Assembly: GCA_900759335.1 (NCBI GenBank)
Contig: CAAEUX010000038.1
Location: 1 to 64,000, forward strand
DNA: 64,000 nt
Direction of reading: 5' to 3'
Source of the DNA: an uncultured Collinsella sp.
Lineage (GTDB): Bacteria > Actinomycetota > Coriobacteriia > Coriobacteriales > Coriobacteriaceae
Shown here: piece after piece, positions 24,119 through 31,859 of the stretch
How positions within the stretch are numbered: position 1 is the first letter of the stretch
Layout of the letters: each line of letters begins with the position of its first letter
Translations under genes and position numbers: made by a program
The notes under the pieces: model-generated
The model's input: only the letters and a program-made list of their open reading frames with translations
Database searches by the model: none
Told to the model about the DNA's origin: nothing

Positions 24119-26194
24119 CTAACGCAGATACGCTTTCGCGTTGTCCAAGCTGTACGCAATCGTCGAGCCGTTGTGCAACAGCGACGACGTCTGCGGGGTA
24201 ATCGCGCCGGTAATACCCAGTGCCAAGAGCGCTGAGTTACTGAGCATCACCTTAGAGTAGGAGCTCGTCAGACGATCAACGAGACCCTGGCTCATGCGGC
24301 GCAGGCGCACGATCGCAGCGAGATCCGTATCGGTCAGGATGATATCGGCAACCTCCTTGGCGATGTCGCTTCCGCCGCCCATGGCCAGACCCACATCGGC
24401 CAAACCGAGCGCTGGCGAATCGTTGACGCCGTCGCCCACCATGGCAACGTGGCGCCCCTCGCTCTTAATGCGCTCCACATAGGCGTACTTGTCCTCGGGC
24501 AGCAGCTCGGCCTTAAACTCGTCGACCCCCGCCTCTCGCGCAATGCGCTCGGCTGTGCGTTCCGAATCGCCCGTGAGCATAACGACATGCTTGACGCCCA
24601 GCGCATGCAGGTCGGCGATAGCCTCACGGACCCCGGGCTTGAGCGGATCCTCGATACCGAGCACGCCGACGACCTTGCCATCGACCGCCAGATACAGCGG
24701 CGACAGGCCCTGCATCTTGAGGTCGATTTGCTCCTTGATGTCGGACTCAAGCTGCGCACCCTCGTCCTCAAATACAAAGTGTGCGGAACCGATGATGGCG
24801 CGACGCCCTTCAATGGACGAAGCGATGCCGTGCGCCACGATGTACTCGACGGCGGCATGGCGCTCGCGATGCTCGAGCTCGCGCTCGCGTGCCGCATTGA
24901 CCACAGCGCGCGCCACCGGATGCGGAAAATGCTCCTCCAAGCAAGCGGAAAGGCGCAGGACCTCGTCCTCACTCCAGCCATCGGTCGTCAGCACGCAAGC
25001 CAGGCGCGGCTGCGCCTCGGTCAGCGTGCCGGTCTTATCAAAGACAATGGTATCGGCCTTGGCAAACGACTCAAAGTACTTGGCGCCCTTGACCATCACG
25101 CCCATCTTGGCAGCATCGCTCATAGCGGTCATTACGGCAACGGAACCCGTGAGCTTGAGTGCGCACGAGTAGTCGACCATCAGCGCCGCCGAGGTCTTAA
25201 TGAGGCTACGCGTGGTGAGAGCGACAAGGCCCGCGAGCAGGAAGTTCCACGGGACGATCTTGTTGGCGAGGTCTTCCATGTGCGACTGGCCCTCAGACTT
25301 GAGCGAGTCGGCCGCCTGCACGAGCGAGACGATCGAGCGCAGCTTGGTCTGAGCCGTGTTGGCGCGCACGCGCACCAAGATGCTGCCGTCCTCGACGACA
25401 GTTCCAGCAAACACATCGTCGCCTGTGCTGCGCTCGACGGCAAGCGGCTCGCCGGTCAGGGTCGCCTGGTTAACCATGGCGCTCCCCTGCTCAACCACAC
25501 CGTCGATGCAGATGGACATGCCGGTGCGAACGGCGACCAAGTCGCCGGGCTCAAGCTCGGTGGCGGCAACGCTCACCTCGGTGTCGCCGACGACCTTTTG
25601 CGCCTTGTCGGGCACATCGAGCAGCGAGTTGATGAGCTCGTTTTCGCTCATGGCGCGGGTGTAGTCCTCGAGCAGCTCGCCCACATTGAGCAGGAACATC
25701 GTCTGCCCCGCGGTATCGACATCACGTTTGACAAACGAGATACCGATGGCCGAAGCGTCGAGCACGGGAACGGTCAGGCGCGGCTGCGAGAGCTCGTGGA
25801 GAGCGGCGCGCAAAAAGGTCATGTAACCGGCCACGACAAACACCGCACGCAGAGGCGTCGGCAAGAACCAGCGACGTGCGTAATGGGCGCCGATGAGTGT
25901 CGCCAGGTCCATAACGAGTTTGTGCTTGCGCGGCTCGAGTTGCATCACGTAACCCGACTTGGCATCGGCGATGGCTTGAGCATCGAGTGCGCCCAAGGCG
26001 TCGAGCACGCTCGCACGACACTGCTCGTCATATTCGAGCGCCATCTGGCCAATACGGCCATATACGCGCACTTTGCGCACGCCGTCGATTTCGCCGCCAA
26101 GCTTAAGAAGTGCATCGAGATCGCTCTCTGGCACAGGACCCGCCAATTGAAGACGGGTCCTGCCGGGAATCTCGCTAATAATCGAGAATCTCAT
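24119..26194 (-). CDS. P1B-type heavy-metal-transporting ATPase with SCAL ion motif
   Basis: 691 residues. N-terminal 60 residues form an HMA_2-like fold (GRTRLQLAGPV) without the CxxC copper site. Actuator TGEPLAV, phosphorylation DKTGT (D386), nucleotide-domain HPVARAV and hinge GDGVNDSPAL are all present, so it should be an active pump. In the sixth-helix ion-binding motif, where P1B pumps have CPC, SPC or CPH, it has YSCALKL (S343-C344-A345-L346). The metal is therefore uncertain; manganese, iron or zinc are possible. It is followed by no other gene and preceded 18 bases upstream by a DUF6110-like gene in the same operon. Confidence 0.9.
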   Translation of the reverse strand: MRFSIISEIPGRTRLQLAGPVPESDLDALLKLGGEIDGVRKVRVYGRIGQMALEYDEQCRASVLDALGALDAQAIADAKSGYVMQLEPRKHKLVMDLATLIGAHYARRWFLPTPLRAVFVVAGYMTFLRAALHELSQPRLTVPVLDASAIGISFVKRDVDTAGQTMFLLNVGELLEDYTRAMSENELINSLLDVPDKAQKVVGDTEVSVAATELEPGDLVAVRTGMSICIDGVVEQGSAMVNQATLTGEPLAVERSTGDDVFAGTVVEDGSILVRVRANTAQTKLRSIVSLVQAADSLKSEGQSHMEDLANKIVPWNFLLAGLVALTTRSLIKTSAALMVDYSCALKLTGSVAVMTAMSDAAKMGVMVKGAKYFESFAKADTIVFDKTGTLTEAQPRLACVLTTDGWSEDEVLRLSACLEEHFPHPVARAVVNAARERELEHRERHAAVEYIVAHGIASSIEGRRAIIGSAHFVFEDEGAQLESDIKEQIDLKMQGLSPLYLAVDGKVVGVLGIEDPLKPGVREAIADLHALGVKHVVMLTGDSERTAERIAREAGVDEFKAELLPEDKYAYVERIKSEGRHVAMVGDGVNDSPALGLADVGLAMGGGSDIAKEVADIILTDTDLAAIVRLRRMSQGLVDRLTSSYSKVMLSNSALLALGITGAITPQTSSLLHNGSTIAYSLDNAKAYLR

Positions 26195-26212
26195 AGTTTG
26201 TGCCTGGGAGCG

Positions 26213-26458
26213 TTACTCGGCTGCCTCGTCAGCAGCGGCCTCGCTCTGGGTGATGTAGGCAGCCTCGGCAACCATGTCGTCGACATTAGCCTTGGCCTGC
26301 TCGACCATGTCCTGGTAGCCGTTCTTGATGCGCATGCCGCACGCGATACCCTGCACGCAGGCATTCTTGACCGGAGCGCTGGTGAGCAGCTTGATGCCGG
26401 CCGTACCAAGCAGAAAACCGCCACCGACAAGCAGGGTGTTAAACGTCGACTTCTTCAT
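26213..26458 (-). CDS. DUF6110-like small membrane-associated protein
   Basis: 81 residues. The ATG at 26458 follows GGGAGAAGCAAC, so the longer frame start is rejected. One hydrophobic stretch (FNTLLVGGGFLLGTAGIKLL) is followed by NACVQGIACGMRIKNGYQDMVEQAK, as in DUF6110 proteins that are commonly encoded beside P1B ATPases of this type. An acidic tail follows. Probably a metallochaperone or pump partner; two cysteines (CVQGIAC) could bind metal. This role is inference from linkage. Confidence 0.75.
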   Translation of the reverse strand: MKKSTFNTLLVGGGFLLGTAGIKLLTSAPVKNACVQGIACGMRIKNGYQDMVEQAKANVDDMVAEAAYITQSEAAADEAAE

Positions 26459-26542
26459 GTTGCTTCTCCCTTTTGCCGCACAAGCGCGGCATGGTGCCTT
26501 AGCACCCGAGTTCATTAGTTTGCTCGAGCACGCTTTTGAGAC

Positions 26543-26558
26543 TAGTTTAGTATAACTA
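26543..26558 (-). promoter_or_regulatory. Candidate operator/-10 of the metal ATPase operon
   Basis: TAGTT and AACTA flank six bases, and the minus-strand -10-like TATACT (26554-26549) lies inside. A metal-responsive repressor of the DtxR/MntR class would fit a pump operon, but the match is only to a generic palindrome. Confidence 0.35.
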
Positions 26559-26680
26559 TTTGGTCAACAATGGCTAACTTTTTGAAAACATGCGGTCCAG
26601 ACCGCCCGGTACTCGGTGGTTCACTCACCACGATGCAAATCCGCACCCCCACGGGTATCCGCCCCCGCCCTTGCGAATCA

Positions 26681-26858
26681 AAGGTGAATACTTTTCCGCG
26701 AAGTGACCGAGTCAAATCGAACCCCTGAAACATCCGCATTTTTCGCCAACAAAACCGCGGGAAAAACTTGGCAAAACCGCAGGAAACCAGCTCCTAAAAG
26801 TGTCGATGCTCCGAGGGTCCAAATAAGGTCGTTCACTTCGCGGAAAAGTATTCACCTT
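26681..26858. mobile_element. MITE-like element with 26-bp terminal inverted repeats
   Basis: Bases 26,681-26,706 and 26,833-26,858 are perfect 26-bp inverted repeats (outer end AAGGTGAATACTTTTCCGCG). They enclose 126 bp without a credible gene. The size and layout are those of a non-autonomous transposable element, but no target duplication or transposase is visible, and a single copy is seen here. Confidence 0.55.
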
Positions 26859-26876
26859 CGATTTCCACCTCCCCAC

Positions 26877-26909
26877 AATGTGACAAAGGGACTGTCCCTT
26901 TGTCACATT
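26877..26909. terminator. 33-bp palindrome at the 3' end of the ABC operon
   Basis: 15-bp arms AATGTGACAAAGGGA and TCCCTTTGTCACATT around CTG, 25 bp behind the stop of the minus-strand ABC gene. Same length as the five CCACCACAAAGG palindromes elsewhere in the window and sharing the ACAAAGGG/CCCTTTGT centre with them. Probably terminates the ABC operon. Confidence 0.6.
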
Positions 26910-26933
26910 AGGGACAATCCCTTTGCCACAGTC

Positions 26934-28691
26934 CTACAGCTGCCAGTCCGCCGCCTCCTTTTGCAGCGCAACCATGCGGGCGAATTCTCCACCTGCCGCC
27001 TTGAGCTGCGTCGGAGCACCCTGCTCGGCAACCACGCCATCCTTGAGCACAACGATTTTGTCGGCATTTTCCACCGTACGCATACGGTGGGCAATAACGA
27101 TAACCGTCTTACCTGCAAGCAGACGGGATAGTGCCTGCTGTACCACGGTCTCGTTCTCCACGTCCAAGCTTGCCGTCGCCTCGTCCAACAGCACGATGGG
27201 CGCATCTTTGAGCAGCGCGCGAGCGATGGAGATGCGCTGGCGCTCGCCACCGGAGAGCTTGGAGCCGTTCTCGCCGATCATGGTGTCATAGCCCTGCGGC
27301 ATGCGGTTCACGAACTCGTCGCAGTTGGCGGCACGCGCAGCCGCAAGCACTTCCTCATCGGTGGCATCACGACGCCCGAGGCGGATGTTTCCCATAACCG
27401 TGTCGTCAAAGAGCAGCACGTCTTGGAACACAATGGCGTAGTCGCGCAGCAGCACCTCGGGATCGACGCTCGCGACATCCACGCCACCCACGGCGACCGT
27501 GCCTTCGGTGGCATCCCAAAAGCGTGCGGCCAGGCGGCTCACCGTAGACTTACCGGAACCCGAAGGACCGACCAACGCCGTGACCTCGCCTTCCTTGGCG
27601 GTAAAGCTCACATCGGTAAGAACTTTATCGCCGGCGCGTCCGTCCTCGCCCGCACCATAGCCAAATGCCACGTGATCGAACACCACATCGTGGCCCACGG
27701 GCTCAAATTTCTCGCTGCCCCGCGCCACAGGCTCTTCCATGATGGAACGCATGCGCTTGGCAGACGACTCGGCGACAAACAGCTCGGACATTAACATTAA
27801 TGCCTGGTCAAAGGGCGCATAGATACGGCTCACCATAAGCAGGAAGGCAAACATCACCAAAAAGTCGACCTGCCCGGAGGCGACCATCGCGGCGCCCGTG
27901 ACCAGCGTGGTGGCAATGCCCAGACGCAGGATGGCAAAGGCGGAGTTGACCAAAAGCCCGTTAGCGAGCTCGCCCTTGGTGGTCTCATGCTCCTCGGCAT
28001 CGATCACGGCGTTGAGCCCCTCAAGATAATGGGCCTCCTGGTTGGTGGCGCGGATCTCGCGAACGCAGTCGAGCGTCTCTTGAATTGCCTCGGTAACCTT
28101 GACCTTCTCGGCACGCACGCGATCGAACACCGGAGTCATGGGGCCGCGTGTTAGATACAGCACGGCAAAGGCCACGGGAACGCTCCAAAACGCCGCGATC
28201 GCCAGCTGCCAGCAAAAGAACAGCGACGCCACGAACACAATGGCGCTTGCGATGATGGCACCCCAAAGCTCTCCCAGCACGTGGCTGTAGGCGTGCTCCA
28301 TGGCCTGGACGTCACCCATGATGGTCTCGGTTAAATCGGCCAGATCACGACGACCAAAAAACGACAGCGGCAGTTTGCGCAAGCGCTCGGCAATCTCCAT
28401 ACGCTGCTTGCCGCACTCCTCGTAAAAGATGCAGTAGGTGTAGTAATACTGCTGCCAGTTAGAGGCAAAGAGCAGCACGAAAAAGACCAGGAGGCCGCCC
28501 ACGATCGGCAGGGCATCCGGCAGGTCAGCCCCGCTGGCGAGATGCTCGACAAAGCCGGCCATAACCAGGAATAAAAAGCCCATGCCGGCCATGGTAATGA
28601 GATTGGTGAGCGTGGTCCAGAAAATGCCGCGTTTTACGCCGGCGACGCCTTTATCGGATAGGAAATACTTCTTTTGGAATGAGGCGAACAT
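26934..28691 (-). CDS. ABC half-transporter (permease-ATPase), subunit 2
   Basis: 585 residues. Six membrane segments in the first 310 residues, then an ATPase domain with Walker A GPSGSGKST, signature LSGGERQR, Walker B IVLLDEAT and the H-loop IAHRM. It starts directly after the stop of the partner gene, so the two should form a heterodimer. Fused half-transporters of this type export drugs, lipids or peptides, or in the YbtPQ/IrtAB branch import siderophores. The divergent AraC-type regulator recalls ybtA-ybtPQ loci, so iron uptake is a serious alternative to export. Confidence 0.88.
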   Translation of the reverse strand: MFASFQKKYFLSDKGVAGVKRGIFWTTLTNLITMAGMGFLFLVMAGFVEHLASGADLPDALPIVGGLLVFFVLLFASNWQQYYYTYCIFYEECGKQRMEIAERLRKLPLSFFGRRDLADLTETIMGDVQAMEHAYSHVLGELWGAIIASAIVFVASLFFCWQLAIAAFWSVPVAFAVLYLTRGPMTPVFDRVRAEKVKVTEAIQETLDCVREIRATNQEAHYLEGLNAVIDAEEHETTKGELANGLLVNSAFAILRLGIATTLVTGAAMVASGQVDFLVMFAFLLMVSRIYAPFDQALMLMSELFVAESSAKRMRSIMEEPVARGSEKFEPVGHDVVFDHVAFGYGAGEDGRAGDKVLTDVSFTAKEGEVTALVGPSGSGKSTVSRLAARFWDATEGTVAVGGVDVASVDPEVLLRDYAIVFQDVLLFDDTVMGNIRLGRRDATDEEVLAAARAANCDEFVNRMPQGYDTMIGENGSKLSGGERQRISIARALLKDAPIVLLDEATASLDVENETVVQQALSRLLAGKTVIVIAHRMRTVENADKIVVLKDGVVAEQGAPTQLKAAGGEFARMVALQKEAADWQL

Positions 28692-30518
28692 TTAGGCCTC
28701 GCCTCCCTTCGTGACGACGGCATCCGCGGTCGCTGCAGTGATTTTCCAGCTCGCGGCTTGTTCGTATTCGGCCCACATCTTGGCATACAGACCCTCTTGG
28801 GACAGCAACTCGGCATGGGTACCCGACTCCTGCACGCTGCCCTGGTTGAGCACCACGATTTGGCCTGCGCCCACTACAGTCGAGAGTCGGTGCGCAATCA
28901 TAATGACCGTGCGACCCGCCGCCAGCTTGCTAAAGGCGCGCTGGATGAGCGCCTCGTTCTCGGGATCGGCAAACGCCGTGGCCTCGTCGAGCACTACGAT
29001 AGGCGCGTCTTTAAGGATCGCGCGGGCGAGTGCCACGCGCTGGACCTCGCCGCCCGAAAGATATGCTCCGCCGGCACCGAGCATGGTATTGATGCCCTGT
29101 GGGAGTTTGGCCACAATGTCGTCGCACTGAGCTGCGGAGAGGGCCGCACGCACTTCGTCGTCAGTGGCCGTAGGCTTGGAGGCGCGCACGTTATCGGCAA
29201 GTGTTTGCCGGAACAGCTGGTTGGTCTGGAACACGAAGGCGACCTGGCCCATAAGCTCGTGCGGATCCATATCGCGAACGTCCACACCGCCTATGAGCAC
29301 TCGACCCGAGGAGACATCCCAAAAACGCGGGATCAGGCTTGCGCAGGTTGACTTGCCGCCACCCGAGGGACCCACCAGGGCGAGAGTGCTACCCGCGGAA
29401 ACGCTGAAACTCACATGGCTAACGGCAGGTGTTTCGGCACCCTCGTAGGTAAAACTCACGTCCTCAAATCGCACGTCGCCACCGGCAGGGTGCTTGGGTT
29501 GGGCGGGCACGGAGAGCTGCTTGGAATCCATGACGCTTCGAATACGAGCCAGCGAATCAGCACTCATCTGAGAGGCCTCGCCCACAAACATGAGCTTGGT
29601 CATGGCCGTCGGCACCACGGCCGAAAATATCGCGTAAAACGTGAAGTTGGCCATAAAATGCGCGAAGTCCGTCTCGCCCGGCGCCAACAGCAACGCCACG
29701 GGCAGCAGGAATGTCACAAGGCCATTGAGCGCGGTAAGGTTGAGCACCTGCGGACCTCGGCAGAACGTGCCCGCATAGTTTTGCGCCATGTCGGCGTATT
29801 CGGCGATCGCATCGTGGAAGGCCTTAAAGGAGTAGACCGTCTGCTGAAACACCTTGACCACGGGGATGCCTCGTACGTATTCGGTGCCGGTCTTGTTCAT
29901 CTTGACCAGCGCTCCCATGTAGGCCTTCATGAACTCGGCGCCTTTGCCGCTCATCATGGTGGCCATGGCGCCAAACGAAATGGCCACCGAGATGAGGCAT
30001 GCCGCGCCCAAGCGCCAATCGAGGGCGAAAAGCAGCACGAGCAAGCCCACGACCATGGCGACGGCGCCTGCGATATCGGGCAGCATGTGTGCGAGCAAAG
30101 TCTCGGTGGAGGCGGCACACCCGTCTACAATGCGGCGCAGCTCGCCGGTGGCATGCGTGTCGAAGTAGCCGAGCGGCAACTTAAGCAGGTGCTCGCTCGT
30201 AGCCTTACGGATATTGGACGCGCAGCGAAACGCGGACAGATGCGTGCACATGAGCCCCACGAAATAAGCCACGATGCTTGCCAGGGCAAAACCCACGGCC
30301 CACCAACCGTACATCGCGATGTTAGTGGCTTCGCTCCAGTTGGGCGCCACGGCGATCAGATCGCGCGCGACAAGCCAAATGCACACGTACGGGCCAAAGC
30401 TCAGCAGCTGCGAGAGCGCCGAGAGCGCCATGCCCAAATACGTTAGGAATTTGCGGTCACCGGCATACGCGAGCAACTCGCCGATGCCTCCACCTTCCCT
30501 TTTTGATTCCTTTGCCAT
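28692..30518 (-). CDS. ABC half-transporter (permease-ATPase), subunit 1
   Basis: 608 residues from ATG 30518, chosen because GAAAGGAATCTC stands before it; the longer frame is rejected. Six membrane segments (LTYLGMALSALSQLLSFGPYV first) precede the ATPase domain: GPSGGGKST, LSGGEVQRVALARA, IVVLDEATAF and IAHRLS. The residue after Walker B is alanine in DEATAF, whereas the partner has DEATAS; both keep the catalytic Glu. First gene of a two-gene operon divergent from an AraC regulator 115 bp away. Confidence 0.88.
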   Translation of the reverse strand: MAKESKREGGGIGELLAYAGDRKFLTYLGMALSALSQLLSFGPYVCIWLVARDLIAVAPNWSEATNIAMYGWWAVGFALASIVAYFVGLMCTHLSAFRCASNIRKATSEHLLKLPLGYFDTHATGELRRIVDGCAASTETLLAHMLPDIAGAVAMVVGLLVLLFALDWRLGAACLISVAISFGAMATMMSGKGAEFMKAYMGALVKMNKTGTEYVRGIPVVKVFQQTVYSFKAFHDAIAEYADMAQNYAGTFCRGPQVLNLTALNGLVTFLLPVALLLAPGETDFAHFMANFTFYAIFSAVVPTAMTKLMFVGEASQMSADSLARIRSVMDSKQLSVPAQPKHPAGGDVRFEDVSFTYEGAETPAVSHVSFSVSAGSTLALVGPSGGGKSTCASLIPRFWDVSSGRVLIGGVDVRDMDPHELMGQVAFVFQTNQLFRQTLADNVRASKPTATDDEVRAALSAAQCDDIVAKLPQGINTMLGAGGAYLSGGEVQRVALARAILKDAPIVVLDEATAFADPENEALIQRAFSKLAAGRTVIMIAHRLSTVVGAGQIVVLNQGSVQESGTHAELLSQEGLYAKMWAEYEQAASWKITAATADAVVTKGGEA

Positions 30519-30571
30519 GAGATTCCTTTCTAACGGCTTGAGAGTTAACCGTAATGAACTTATCATTGATG

Positions 30572-30589
30572 TGTTAGCCATGGCTCACA
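30572..30589. promoter_or_regulatory. Candidate operator in the ABC/AraC divergent region
   Basis: TGTTAGCCA and TGGCTCACA form an 18-bp near-perfect palindrome with one mismatched pair (central 10 bp AGCCATGGCT perfect). It lies midway between the divergent start codons. A role in control of both units is inferred. Confidence 0.4.
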
Positions 30590-30632
30590 ATCAAGCCAGG
30601 CGTGGACGTTTCTGCAAAGGAAAGGGACGCTT

Positions 30633-31637
30633 TTGCAAATACAGCGGGCAGCGACCGACATAACCGAGCTCTACGCACCGCAATTTGAGCAGTTTGGCCT
30701 GGAGCTTACCGGCAAGGGCGCCGTCTTTACCGGCGAGGTGGCAAACGACCGGGCGCACGGCCGCGCATGGATTATGCCTCTCTCCCCTGCCTGCATCGTC
30801 ATGGAGCATTTCATCACCCCGACGCACGATATGTACCTGGCCGAATACACACCCGAGCCATACGCCTGCGTGAGCGAAGTCAGCGCGCCCACACTTACAT
30901 GCATGGCCGAGGCTGGCATAACGCCCGCGAACCTCAAACCATTGCATGGACCGTGGCCAAACAATGCCGTTTGCAGCTTTATCCAAGATAGCTGTGGCGA
31001 GGAATTAAGCCCGCTGTTTGCGGGGGAGCTTTATCACTCGCGCTCGGTGCTCTTTTTGCCTGGATATTTTGACGAACTGGAGCACCGCTATCCCACCGAG
31101 TTCGCGGGAATCTTTGAGGCGTTTGCCGAGCCATGGCATGAGGAAGCGACGTCTGCCATCTGCCACACGCTGCGCCGGATTAACGAGGACCGCGCCCGCA
31201 CCGTAGGCGGACACGTCTATATGCAGGGCATCGTGGAGACCATGGTCGCGGAGCTCGCCTGTTCGTGCGCGGCCCACAAGCAGGCGCGGCAGGCGGCAGA
31301 CACACGCGTCAGCATAACCATTACCGAAGAAGCAACGGCAATGATTGAGCGCGCGCTCGACAAAGGCAGACATGTGGGTATCAACGAGGTGGCCGAGAGG
31401 CTCTACACAAGCCGCTCCAAACTATGCGCCACCTTTAAGGCCCAAACTGGCGAGTCCCTGGGCGCCTACATTCGCAGACGCCGTATGGAGCGAGCACAGG
31501 ACCTTTTGGCCGATAGCGCGCTCACGATAGCGCAGGTGGCAGAGCGTCTAGGCTACCCTCAGCAGGCCGCCTTCGCCCAAGCCTTCAAACAATACACCGG
31601 CACCACCCCCACCACCTGGCGTTCCCAACATATATAA
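30633..31637 (+). CDS. AraC-family transcriptional regulator
   Basis: 334 residues from TTG 30633, the only start behind a ribosome site (AAGGAAAGGGA). The last 100 residues are the double helix-turn-helix of AraC/XylS: GINEVAERLYTSRSKLCATFK and then IRRRRMERAQDLLADSALTIAQVAERLGYPQQAAFAQAFK. The first 230 residues are an unassigned sensing domain. It is transcribed away from the ABC pair and probably regulates it. A hairpin-like TGCAAAGG...CTTTTGCA pair overlaps the ribosome site and start. Confidence 0.88.
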   Translation: MQIQRAATDITELYAPQFEQFGLELTGKGAVFTGEVANDRAHGRAWIMPLSPACIVMEHFITPTHDMYLAEYTPEPYACVSEVSAPTLTCMAEAGITPANLKPLHGPWPNNAVCSFIQDSCGEELSPLFAGELYHSRSVLFLPGYFDELEHRYPTEFAGIFEAFAEPWHEEATSAICHTLRRINEDRARTVGGHVYMQGIVETMVAELACSCAAHKQARQAADTRVSITITEEATAMIERALDKGRHVGINEVAERLYTSRSKLCATFKAQTGESLGAYIRRRRMERAQDLLADSALTIAQVAERLGYPQQAAFAQAFKQYTGTTPTTWRSQHI

Positions 31638-31639
31638 AG

Positions 31640-31666
31640 AATGAGGGCGCCAACGGCGCCCTCATT
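31640..31666. terminator. Hairpin at the 3' end of the AraC gene
   Basis: 12-bp perfect stem AATGAGGGCGCC/GGCGCCCTCATT with loop AAC, starting three bases after the stop. No long T-tract. Confidence 0.6.
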
Positions 31667-31726
31667 CACCAAATTCAATCCAGCCAACCTGACCCGAACG
31701 GCCGAGTCGTTGCAGAACCCGGGAGC

Positions 31727-31843
31727 CCCGGCAGGGCGGGTGCTTGCTCAAAATGAGTTCCGCACGCAAAGAAGGCCACTTAATGTGGCCTTCGTCTTGC
31801 GCAGGACTGTTCGAAATTTTGAGGAAGCACCCGCCCTGCCGGG
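31727..31843. repeat. 117-bp nested hairpin between araC-type gene and gatB
   Basis: Outer 19-bp arms pair 31,727-31,745 with 31,825-31,843 (CCCGGCAGGGCGGGTGCTT and its complement). Next, CTCAAAAT pairs with ATTTTGAG, and at the tip GAAGGCCAC (31771-31779) pairs with GTGGCCTTC (31785-31793). Partly paired CGCAA/TTGCG lies between. It begins 17 bp behind the gatB stop (minus strand). Far longer than a normal terminator; candidate structured RNA or mobile palindrome. Confidence 0.7.
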
Positions 31844-31859
31844 ACTCCTCGGTTCCCGC

